Source: Gymnothorax reevesii (lineage: Eukaryota > Chordata > Actinopteri > Anguilliformes > Muraenidae). Taken from it: 64,000 bases of DNA. Under the pieces are notes generated by a model. It worked only from the letters and a program-made list of their open reading frames with translations, ran no database searches and was not told the origin of the DNA. A program made the translations under genes and the position numbers. Below are positions 45,346 to 55,194 of the stretch, one piece after another (the first letter of the stretch is position 1; every line of letters starts with the position of its first letter). The stretch is taken from contig CM056583.1 in the NCBI GenBank assembly GCA_029721435.1, forward strand, positions 77,689,120-77,753,119, read 5' to 3'.

Positions 45346-48300
45346 AGAAATAAAAAGTTCTTTCTACAAGAAAACAATGGACTCAAATAGAGATGTGCTC
45401 AAATAAATGGACAAAGGCATTTTATTTAGAAAATAAAGAAGTGTTATCCACTGAAATCTCTTGCCCTTCCATGCAGAGAAACTTGTACTGTTGAAGAAAA
45501 TTGTCTTAAAAAGAAATTGCGTGTGCCTTATCTGCACGTGCAGTTTGCCAGATGTGCCTATGTTGCCAGAGTGCAAATGATTTCCTGTATAGTGGCACAT
45601 GGCTCACATTTGAATAATCGTGTACATGCATATAGTTTGCGCGCCCACACATTTTAGTTATGTTTTTTTGTGATGAAATATCGTGCAAAGAAGCAAGTGG
45701 TCTGCCATCTATTTAAGGAATCAAGTCTCCAGTGGCTGTCACAACGCTGACAGCCTCTCAGCTTTCTTTGAACCATTGACCCCAATACAGCCCATTTTGG
45801 AACAGTACATTTTTATAGCACCGTCACGTACAAACAGCCTGAACTAGATGGAGTTGGAATTTCTGCAGGCAATTACATGCCCTTTGAATTTCTGAACAAA
45901 TTATTTCTGTTCTCAAAATAAACAGAATGATCACAGCTGAATAAGCATATTCATACGCAATATGATCCCTGTGCCCTTGTATATATCACACATAATGAAT
46001 ACAAAAGATTTTTGATTCATTTATTCGCACAGAATTCATTTGGTTTGCAACTGTGCTGTGGTTCACAACTAAGTTTGAATTCAGTTTATCCCCAGAGTAC
46101 ACAACACTTTGTCAGTATTGCTATGTACTGGCAATGTAGGGTATAAATATATACTATATTCCAGAAGCAACACAGTAAAAACATGTTGTTTTGGCCTTAC
46201 TCTAGCAGTAACATTGTGCATTGTGCCTAAATATTGTTTTTCCATGCTATGAGCTGAGAGTATCTGGGCTGACAGAGACACGATCCTGCTTTATTGTAGA
46301 TGCTGTCAGTAATCTCAGTTGGATTGATCTCTTCAGTCTGAACTCAGTCACTCTCTCTTCAGGACCACCCTCATCTTCATCTGACATTTACCTTCTTCAA
46401 ATGAATGGCCTGTTTATTTTGACTGATTTAGATACTGTAAGATGAGATTTACTTTTGGAAAAGTTGTGCCGCACGTTTGGTTTCTCATATTGGAGATAAT
46501 TTACAGTCTGGGTAATGATAAATAGAATACATTTAAGTGAAAAGAGTATTCTATTTTTTAAGGTACGCAGGGAAGTACATGATATGGTACACCTTTCCTG
46601 GAAGGTTGTTAACGTTGGTCAAGATCGGCGGAGTGATATGATGTAAGATATATGTATGTATCTGAGGGAGAGTGCACGTTCTATGGGGGAAAATGAGGAA
46701 TGAATTAAAAACAAGCGAGTTACCCAGACCATATGTTCCCGGCCCTTTCTTTTCTCTACAGCCCCCAAAGTAAAGCAAGTGAGAAATAAGTGAATAAATC
46801 GAAGTAAAATGAACCCAACATTACAATATTCTTATTTTGAGGTAGCCTGGCTTCAAAATGCCCATGAGGATTCAAACAAGTGATCGTGTGTCCAATACTT
46901 AGCTTCATATTTGCTAAATAATTACTTTTATGCTCAGTAAGCGAGAGATAGAGAGATTTAATTTTCATCACTTTCTTTGTCATAGATCTAATGGAGACCA
47001 GTGATTCAATACTGAAGAGGTCAAAAGAAAATTAATTAGATAAGGCAATTGTTCATTTACATCCTTAGCCTACAGTGCTGACACAGGCTATATCCCTCAG
47101 CGTTTCAGGCGATGCTGCAATGTGCAATATATTGGCATACATGAAGTACACTGAAGCGAAAAGAGGATATGGTCACATGCTTTCTACGGGGCGCAGTTTT
47201 GGTGCTTCTGATTTCCTGGGCAACCACAGCAGTGCCACAAAGAGTTCACCGCTCTGTCACATCTTACACGGTGCGCCGCGACAAAGCTCTCGGGACATGA
47301 GATGACAGCTTATGTCAGGAAACAAAAGGCACCTCTCACACACTGTGTGCAAATGCTCTCGCGTTACCTGCTTTCGTTTCACACTGAAACACTGCACTGC
47401 AGCAGGAGAAAACAACGGTGAAACACCATTCTTGGCAGGAAAGCAATGTTATCAAAGACCTGCATTTCTCAGCCTGCCGCGAATACAAAAGCCAACGCAA
47501 ATGAGGCCAGAAAACACTTTGAACAAGTCTTCCATTAAAGCTCTTTTTTTTTCTTCCACGGAAAACAATGAGATGGTGTGGCACATGTCGTGCGCATTAC
47601 TTTTTAAATGGTTTGCCGTGCTTTTATATGTATTTTTTTTCCGTCGTTTACTCAATCACTCCCTTCACACGGAGAGAGAGACAAGACGATGGGGAAGGGG
47701 TGGATGGAGGGACAATTGACAGGAGAAGAAGAGTGCTGTGGAGGACTGCACGCCATACGCACTGTCCTGAAGTGAGCGATGAGGTATGTCTCCTTCATTT
47801 GGAAAGCAATGAATCATGGGAGGAGAAATCAAGACGAGATGTGGCAAGGAAACGACATTGCCGGGAGAGCTCTGCCGTTATAGCGACCAGTCAGCCGCTT
47901 TTCCACTTCCCGAAGAAGATCTCGCGGGCACTCAGAACGACCACAAAACGCGGGCGCTCGTCAGGCAAGGTGCGGGCCACATTAATTATTAATCCATCAT
48001 TATTAATTCACATCTGAAAGCACTTTACAGAGAGAGGAACCCTCAACTCTACCACCACTGACATATAAATTAGTCACAAAAACATACCATCTCTGAGAAG
48101 ACCTGTAGTTAGGTGGGAGATATAAGGATTGATCTATGCTGGTGGACCTTTAGCAAGCCAACAGTAACATTTTGGAATAAGCCTCCAAACTTGCATAACA
48201 AAGGCCTTCTCAAAGCTTGCGACATGACATAAATAAAAAAAATAGAAGGACTGACGTTGAACGAATAAAAATAAACTGCTCTTGATTTTCCGCAATAAAA

Positions 48301-49196
48301 GGAAGTGGTTTTTTTTTTGTCAGATTTGACTTCCAGATCATAAAATAGGACATGACCATGCACGTTTCCTCTTGTCCAGTGCTTTTAATAAATATTGCTT
48401 TTAGCTGCTAAAAATTATTTAACATGCCGAAGGAAAGAAAAATTATTCAAGCCTCTGCAAATCTATCCTCAGGACTTGGTCTTCTTTTGAGTTTTAGTGT
48501 TTTCAAATTGATAAAAAGGGGAAAATGACTCATTTTATAGAGAAGCATTTGTGTATGTAAAGACCTACATTCCCATTTCTATCTTGTTGAGTCTCAATCA
48601 TCATCATATTTTGCGGTCAATTGAGCAGGGACCATCTGTGCATCCCAAGCATTGATATTCTATTTATTTTCATTACTCCGGGACATCACGGGACCAAACC
48701 ATGGAGGCCGTTTTCCTTCTTAGTTTAGCAAGACATCTAAATTCGTTCGTTGTTTTTTATGACGTTGCACGTTAGCAGTACTTTAGCACCATCAAGTGGT
48801 GAAAGAAAGCGGTAACAAACCCTCTAAGTTAATAACGCGAGAAGTGAATGGTCCAAAATGTCTTGCAAGCCCCAGACTTGCAACTCCAGTGAAGCAGCAA
48901 GTTTTTTTTAAGGAAAGCAAATCATTTTAAACTATATGGATTTTCGTCTAAGAATTGCTCAGACAAAGCATTCGACAGTTTACAACATTTATTTGTTGAT
49001 TATTAGGTAAAGTGATCAAATATGTAATGGGCTGATATACTAGGCAGTTACAGTTAATTGTTTATCGTTATAGAGTGAAAGCACTGGGAACCTTGACTTG
49101 AATGACGTGGAAATAATAATAATAAAAATAATCTACAATATTAGTACACCTCCATGTCTATTAATCTCAATATCCTTCTTTCTTACCCTCCTAATT
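45346..49196. other. Gene-free stretch, partly high-complexity
   Basis: No repeats recognised over most of it. 47050-47970 is CpG-containing and balanced, with an open frame of 149 codons (47568-48017) that has no recognisable domain or splice context. It could be regulatory DNA. No supported gene. Confidence 0.4.
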
Positions 49197-49525
49197 ACAG
49201 TAAGCTCCAGAATTCTTGGCACGCTTGATAATAAAATCACAATTATGATAAGTTATAGGGATAGACACATAGACTGTTATTCTTTGCCAGGGTTATCTGT
49301 ACAAAGTTGTAAACTGTGTGTCCAAATAGTTTTGATAGCAATATCTTCCAAAAGAAAATTGATTACTTAAATAAGAACATGAGTATGTGCATGGTAATAG
49401 CCTTCCAGTAAATTTGGACATAACATAGGTTATTTATGCTGCTGTTCATTATATGCAGCCCTATTACTCAATTTTTTATTATTTTTTTTAAATCAAGGGT
49501 GCCAATAATTATTGACCTGAATGTA
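49197..49525. mobile_element. Tc1-derived MITE
   Basis: Left ACAGTAAGCTCCAGAATTCT then TGGCACGCTTGAT. Right-end complement ACATTCAGGTCAATAATTAT then TGGCACCCTTGAT. The TTGGCACsCTTGAT subterminal block is typical of the Tc1 type that also supplied the 38-40 kb copy. Confidence 0.65.
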
Positions 49526-51356
49526 TGTCTACAGTTTACAGTATGAGATGAGGGCAACTGCTTCTGGAAACAGCACTTCCCTCTGGCCCACTTGATAGAT
49601 TTGCTGGGAAGTGCGGAATTCAATGCCTACAGACTTAAATTGCATCATTAGGGGCTTCCACAACTTATTTTTAAAATGAAACCGAAAGATTTCAGAGGAA
49701 ATTCGCAAAGAACAGAGAAGTTGAAATGCAAAAATCTAAAAATGGAGCAATAAAGAGAAAGGTTGTGAAGAGTTTTTAGTGATTCATAAATTAAATATTG
49801 ATCCTTTTCGTATAATTTACATTTCAGGAAGAATGGCTGCCGGAAGTTGTGGTGCAAAGACACCAAAATTCAGACTTATGACTGGAATGCAGAAAAATAA
49901 AGGAGTCCAAAGAAGCCAAACCAATGAGGCAACTATGAGTAAGACTAACTTTCATGTTTATGATTGAAACCCAGATTAATTTTCATACCGGTAATGCTTG
50001 CAGTTGCTCAATATACAGGAAATGCCAAGGGGGCTACTCCTATTTGATTATCTGCTCCTGTTTTAGATCATGACTGCAATTTTCTTAAAGGACCCACATT
50101 ATGGGAGGTACTCTCTTACCACAGTACAGTCCAACAGCTGTATCCACCTGCCCTGATCTAAAAGACCCCCAGTTTAACTATTAAACCCCATTCTTTCCAC
50201 CCCAGCATTTGAAACACAGTTTGAAATTCCAGCTGTTTTATATGTCACAGATTTTGTCAGCATAGTTCAGACCTACCAGCTCAATCCATATTCCCTGTTC
50301 CCTCCACAGCCTTCCTCAACCTTTCTCTGTCTTTCTCTCTTATAGCATTAATGTCGCCTTTTTGCATTTGTCAACAATGTTCCAATGTTCTGAAGTTAAT
50401 CCCCTTCCACTTACGAGTGCCGGTCATTTTACAACTGCCTGCTTTCTGAACAAGGCCCAGTATAAAGTTATTACTGAGGTGTGGCTTTATTTAAACTGAC
50501 TTTGAAGCAACTGCAATCCTAGGATCTTTAGCCAAGTATTTCCATTTTCTTAAGCAAGCATGACAGAAATTGAGATGGCGTTTGCAATTTTTAAGCATGA
50601 CAACAAACCTTGCTTAACTACCTGACATTACTGCCCAGTGTGAACTTAACGGGTAACCTTACCACATGCTCAGTGGTGTGAATTTTTCTGGCAATGGTCA
50701 GACTAAAAGTACATTTTTGTTTGAACTTCCAAAACCATTTGAAGACCAAAGGGGAAAACGGGCACATGTCGCACTCTATACCCATTTTGAGAAAATACAA
50801 TTTGAAAGTCTCGAACTTTTCAACGATTTCTTTAATCATTGTAATTTTGTTACAGCAGATAAAAAAAAAGCCTTCCGAACGTATGTGTGTAATATATTAT
50901 GCATTCAAGAATTATTTTCTAGGAAATTTTCAGGAAATGCACCCTTCTTCCCCTTTGGTCTTAGATCGTGCTCAACTGCACTGGGACCTGACAACTTAAG
51001 CATGTTAAAACTGTTAAATTTTTCGACTAGTTTTTTTAGAAATGCCAGAAATTCCCCGATCAGTCATCTACTCTGTTAGAAAGCCATTGATTTTGTAAGC
51101 ATCCATCGTCTGTCAAATAGACACCGCAGGTAACATATGCAGAACTTTCAGCCCCTAAGTTCTGTCTCTCATTTCCCTCTCTCTTGCATTAGTAGCAGTC
51201 AAATCAGGGCAGAGCTCATCATAGAGAAGACATCAACTCAAAAAGGTCTGTTCTTCACAAGGAAATGAATGGAATAGAATTTACGGACTCCCCCCCTCCC
51301 CTCTCCTAAGAAGTTTTAAACCTCCCTTTTGGAGACACAAAGAATACTATGCTTGG

Positions 51357-51388
<32 letters not shown>

Positions 51389-51739
51389 AGCATAATATTT
51401 GACCTTTTAGCATTTGAGAAAATAGTTTGATGCAGTTATAAAAAACATACCATGCAAACATTTGCATTAGCTGGAAATTTAATGAATAAACCACTTGCAA
51501 AAAGTATTAATTTAACTTTTAAAAATTCTGCTTCTAACAAACATGAGTCTTTATTCAACTGCAAATTAACTGACAACAAAATAATAATAATCAAAATGAT
51601 ATTTTTCGGTAGAAGTACCCCACTATGCATATTCATGGAATGACTTAATATAAAGTAAGACGCAGTGACTTGAAAGAAACTGGCGACCACATTGTTTCAC
51701 ATTCATCACGCACTATTGAAATAGCTCTGAATAGGCTTA
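49526..51739. other. Non-coding stretch
   Basis: No gene found. Ends with a 31-nt A tract at 51357-51387. Open frames at 50618-51079 occur on both strands without family motifs. Confidence 0.5.
51357..51387. repeat. A31 homopolymer
   Basis: Uninterrupted run of 31 A. It could be a retroposon tail, but no retroposon body is recognisable upstream. Confidence 0.85.
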
Positions 51740-52670
51740 TTCAAGCAATTATCCAATCTGCCAGTCGTCTGGCAGAAGTTCAATGTATGAGATAAAGCAG
51801 CTACAGGTCAGGATCTTCTACTGAAGTTCATGTCAAACAACAAATGGTGGAAAAAGTGATCTCCATGACTTTGACCACAACGTGTTTTTTAGTGCCATTA
51901 GGGCAATGGTGGAACATTTCTGAAACTGCTGATTTCCCAGGATTTACGCACCCCAAAGTCTGTGAAGTTATATAGAATGGAGCTAAAACAAGACATCCAG
52001 CAGGCAGTTGACAAAGTTCCATGCCTAGTCGATAAAGGAGACCATGTCGGTTTCAGCTCCTGTGAGCCAAGACAGAAATAGAAGGCCTCGGTGCATACAA
52101 GCCCACCAAAACTCGGCAGTCCAAGATTGGAAAAGCAGTGCTTGGTCTGATGAATCTCGAGTTCCGTTGTGACTTCAAGGTGGTACATTCAGAACTAGGC
52201 ATCAGTTGTAGGAATCCATGGGCCAAACCTTTGTTAGAAGTTCAGGCTGGCAGTGTCTCCAACAAGCATCAACCATTCAGGCAGATAGTGGAGGCAGCTG
52301 TGTAATGGTGGTACATTAGAGAATGTTGTGGGTACTGCATTCTTGGGGAACGCTGGGCTTCTCAATATTAATCATTGTTTGAATGCCATAGCATTTTATG
52401 AGTTTATTTCAGTGGCCATTTCCAGTATAACAAGGTACTGCATCAATATATTAAAAAGTGTGGGCCGAATAGAGCACTGTTGGTACATGTCCGAACGGGA
52501 GATTCACACCATGAATGGGCCATGGACAAGTCATGTAGAAATTTTACAATCCTGTCAACATAAGCCAGAATCTCATAGACTGTTTCTAACATCTTGTGGT
52601 ATGTGTGCACAAAGAATAAGGACCGTTTTTGGGAGCATAATGATGCCCTAACTGTGCATTATGGAATCCT
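51740..52670 (+). mobile_element. Tc1/mariner relic beside the receptor gene
   Basis: Recognisable in order: tggaacatttctgaaactgctgattt (51909), tccagcaggcag (51998), tcagctcctgtgagccaaga (52050), ggtctgatgaatctcgagttccg (52144), aatccatgggcc (52213), gttcaggctgg (52241), gtttgaatgccatagcattttatgag (52376) and gaacgggagattcacaccatgaatg (52491). These follow the transposase gene of Tc1-like fish elements from helix-turn-helix to the DDE domain. Many indels; not functional. It ends within about 40-150 bp of the receptor stop codon. Confidence 0.75.
52403..52408 (-). terminator. Candidate poly(A) signal for the receptor gene
   Basis: AATAAA on the minus strand, about 300 nt past the stop codon and inside the Tc1 relic. 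It is the first canonical hexamer I found downstream; usage is inferred. Confidence 0.4.
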
Positions 52671-52704
52671 CATTAAAGCACTCCATGAGTGCATTTCTGG
52701 GTTT

Positions 52705-53760
52705 TCAAAGATGTGCTTCAGATGAATTTGTCGTCCGCGATCGCTGATCTCTGGTGTACGTGGTAGATCGAGATGCATCCTCAGCGAAAGCATTTTCCAG
52801 GGCTCGTCTAAGGGAAAGCCGGACTTTCTCCTTGAAGTCTTGGCCCATGAACACATATAGGATGGGGTTGAGACAGCTGTTGATGTAAGCCAGGGAGATG
52901 GACAGGGGATCAAGGGACATTATCACTCCATTGAAGTGTACAGAGTCCCCACCATACTCTAGTGCCAGTCCAATCACATGGTATGGAAGCCAGCACACAA
53001 AAAAAGCTACGATGACCCCGAGAATGAGCTTCAGGGCCCTTTGAGACTGGGCAAACGAGCTTCTGCTCACTTTCCTGCCGATGAGCGAGTAGCATGCAAC
53101 AATGACCACAAGAGGAATTACGAACCCAAATGCAAACCTACTAACGTAAATCCTTTTGACAACAGATTGCGCCGCATGGCTGTCCCGGTCATACGTACAA
53201 GCGGAGGTGTCCTCACTGAAATGCAACTCTCTGTAGATCATGGAGGGTACGCTCAGAAGAAGGGCCAGGAACCATGCACCTCCACAGAGCAGGTAGGCTA
53301 TAGAGCAACGGCGGTGATTCTGAGACCAGACGGGCATTATGACCAGACAAAACCTGTCCAGGCTGATCAGTGTCAGAGTGAAGACACTAGCGAACATGTT
53401 CAGCACGACAACCATGGGAATTATTTTGCACAGTACGTTGCCGTAGGGCCAGTGGTAGTCCAAAGCTATCTCCACGATGGAGAAAGGAATGGACAAACAG
53501 CAGAGGAAATCCGCACATGCCAAATTCATGAACCAGATCGTGTTCACCGTCCTCTTCATCTTGAACCCGGCTATCCATAAAACAAAGGCGTTGCCAGGGA
53601 GACCCAAGAGACAAGTCAGGCTGTACAGTACAATTGATACAATCTTCATTCCGTGGGTGACATCCTCATTCTCATTAGTTCCATTTAAAGAATACAAATT
53701 ATAAAACTCCCCATAATCATAATCATAACCATAACCACTGCCATTTGATCCTTCAGCCAT
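52705..53760 (-). CDS. Anaphylatoxin (C3a/C5a) receptor-like GPCR, complete coding exon
   Basis: 351-residue seven-helix receptor, probably sensing complement fragments on leukocytes and signalling through Gi. Visible: N-glycosylation sites N6 and N26; an acidic tyrosine-rich N-terminus (YGYDYDYGEFY, 10-20) suited to sulfation; TM1 with N57 (LPGNAFVLW); TM2 D84; Cys111-Cys188 pair; DRF (135-137); TM5 R208; CWLP (256-259); D284 in TM7; NPILY (298-302); Ser/Thr-rich tail. R208 and D284 align with ligand-contacting R206 and D282 of human C5aR1. TM1-TM3 (KMKRTVNTIWF, DYHWPYGNVLCK, VLNMFASVF) recall C3aR more than C5aR1. The second extracellular loop is short, unlike mammalian C3aR, and PVWSQNHR and YVFMGQDF also occur in CMKLR1. 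C5AR2 is unlikely because DRF is intact. A splice acceptor (tttttctgcag) ends 2 nt before the ATG, which fixes the start and recalls mammalian C5AR1 gene structure. Family call sure; orthologue not. Confidence 0.9.
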   Translation of the reverse strand: MAEGSNGSGYGYDYDYGEFYNLYSLNGTNENEDVTHGMKIVSIVLYSLTCLLGLPGNAFVLWIAGFKMKRTVNTIWFMNLACADFLCCLSIPFSIVEIALDYHWPYGNVLCKIIPMVVVLNMFASVFTLTLISLDRFCLVIMPVWSQNHRRCSIAYLLCGGAWFLALLLSVPSMIYRELHFSEDTSACTYDRDSHAAQSVVKRIYVSRFAFGFVIPLVVIVACYSLIGRKVSRSSFAQSQRALKLILGVIVAFFVCWLPYHVIGLALEYGGDSVHFNGVIMSLDPLSISLAYINSCLNPILYVFMGQDFKEKVRLSLRRALENAFAEDASRSTTYTRDQRSRTTNSSEAHL

Positions 53761-53762
53761 AG

Positions 53763-55066
53763 CTGCAGAAAAAAGAAAACAACAAAGGAACTCATCAGTC
53801 CGTTGAAGAAAACATCCTGAAAGTGTGTTTAGAAAATGACCCCCCTAAGACGTTTCTCACATCAATGAACAGCCTGAAAGTGACAGGTGTCTGGTGTGCA
53901 AAATCTGTAGCCTTCAATGCAAATTTAACAACTTTTATTCCATCAAAGTTTTTTTCTGAAAAATGTGCATATTTGACATGGTCAATATCAAGAAGCTATG
54001 AGGCTTAAACATAAACCTAATTAATGGAATGTGCTCACCTGCCTTAGCTTGTGATAATTGAAGCACTGATTACTAAAACCCCACAAGCCAAGTCAAGTGT
54101 GACTTATGGGGTTTTAGTAATAGGTGCTTCAATTAATTTCATAAATTGCTGGATATTTCAGTGGAGAACAGATAACAGACTTGCTTCAGTGCCCAACCAT
54201 ACAAATCCTTGTATAACCTCTTGTCGCCCACTTGCTCTCCCCGCGCTCACAGTCCTTTTGTGTGGATTACCGAGATTACCAAATTCATGCAATATAATGC
54301 ATTATTGAGCCAATCAAACTGTTACTTATCAAACTGTTGGCCAGTTTGTTGAACACATAAGCACCTTTGTTTGAAGAAAAATATAAATACACAATTTAAA
54401 AAATAATAATAAAAGTTAATCGCAGACAGCTTTCAAAATCTAGCCGCTGAATTTGACTGGTGTTGTATAACAGTATAACAATGGAACAAAAATTACAATA
54501 TTTTCTCACAACTAATCACAAATACCAGTTAGAAACACTACAAGTCAGTTTCCCAAAAGTGTAGGGAGTAACTATGATATCATTCAGACCGAAATTACAC
54601 TTTGTCAAAACTCCACACTCAACACATTTGAGTAATGTATAAGAATCCCTTCAGCAAATTTGATTGAATATTCAAATTCAAGAAAACACTCACTTTGCCG
54701 TTCCCAATTGGCTGTGTGCTTGAGGAGTTCGCTCGGAGAAGTGAGAACAACAGAACTGCTCAGTAATTACAGATGATCAGGAAGCAGGCAGAAAAAGGAA
54801 ACGCATATTAAGCAATATACTGTAAACAGACCAAAAAAAAAAAAACTACATATATTGTAAAGAGCTGCCGAGTAAAGAAAATAAATTAATTGTTATAAAT
54901 ACTACGCAAACACAGCATGGCTTGTAATCATGAATGATCCCTCAAAAAAGGGGGGGAAAAAGTGAAAATGCCATGTGTGTAATGCCATTTTTTAAGCCCC
55001 TCCCTCACCTTAGGCAAAGATAATATAATTGACAAGTGAAGTGAGGATGTGTTCAGAAGCACTTAC
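53763..55066 (-). other. Predicted intron of the receptor gene
   Basis: Bounded on the minus strand by donor AAG|GTAAGT (GT complement at 55065-55066) and acceptor ttttcttttttctgcag|CT before the ATG. 1304 nt. It contains the 79-nt hairpin at 54056-54134. Both splice sites are close to consensus, but the pairing is inference. Confidence 0.6.
54056..54134. repeat. 79-nt intronic hairpin
   Basis: AATTGAAGCAC..ATTACTAAAACCCCA at the left pairs with TGGGGTTTTAGTAAT..GTGCTTCAATT at the right. About 26 of 28 pairs are matched in the outer stem, and a smaller AAGTCA/TGACTT pairing closes near the loop. The size is like a miRNA precursor or a foldback MITE. Confidence 0.85.
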
Positions 55067-55160
55067 CTTCAGCCCAGCAGCTGGCCAGTCAAAACCTTTC
55101 GTTGGAATTTGAGTAATAAATGACATAGATTAACCAGCAGGAACAAGCAGGGGCGGAGCT
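55067..55160 (-). other. Predicted untranslated first exon of the receptor gene (start approximate)
   Basis: Ends at a strong donor (ctgaag|GTAAGTGC, GTAAGT complement at 55061-55066). The transcription start is not visible; the upper limit is set below the GC box (ggggcgg complement near 55150-55157) and the ISRE-like site. No start codon in frame with the receptor was needed in it. Confidence 0.45.
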
Positions 55161-55194
55161 ATTAAAAAAAAAAAAATCTGCGGAAACTGAAACC
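55151..55194 (-). promoter_or_regulatory. Putative receptor promoter: GC box and ISRE-like site
   Basis: GGAAACTGAAACC (plus strand, 55182-55194) fits the GAAANNGAAA core of interferon-stimulated response elements bound by IRF/STAT complexes. GGGGCGGAGC (55150-55159) fits a GC box. Both sit just upstream of the predicted first exon. Confidence 0.45.

Noticed and set aside
47568..48017. 149-codon frame as a possible gene
   Set aside because: No domain, no homologue I recognise, no clear splice sites. Kept only as a composition anomaly.
50618..51079. Overlapping frames of up to 137 codons
   Set aside because: Open on both strands in AT-rich DNA with no motif; chance frames.
1..52000. SRP19, REEP5 or other expected apc neighbours
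   Set aside because: I looked for their characteristic peptides in the open frames and found none. Small exons could still be missed without alignment.
52978..53580. 200-codon open frame on the plus strand
   Set aside because: It lies entirely opposite the GPCR exon; composition shadow, with no recognisable protein.
55061..55066. Receptor translation starting in exon 1
   Set aside because: The ATG at 53758-53760 has the full N-terminus with glycosylation and tyrosine motifs directly after the splice acceptor; no upstream coding extension is needed.
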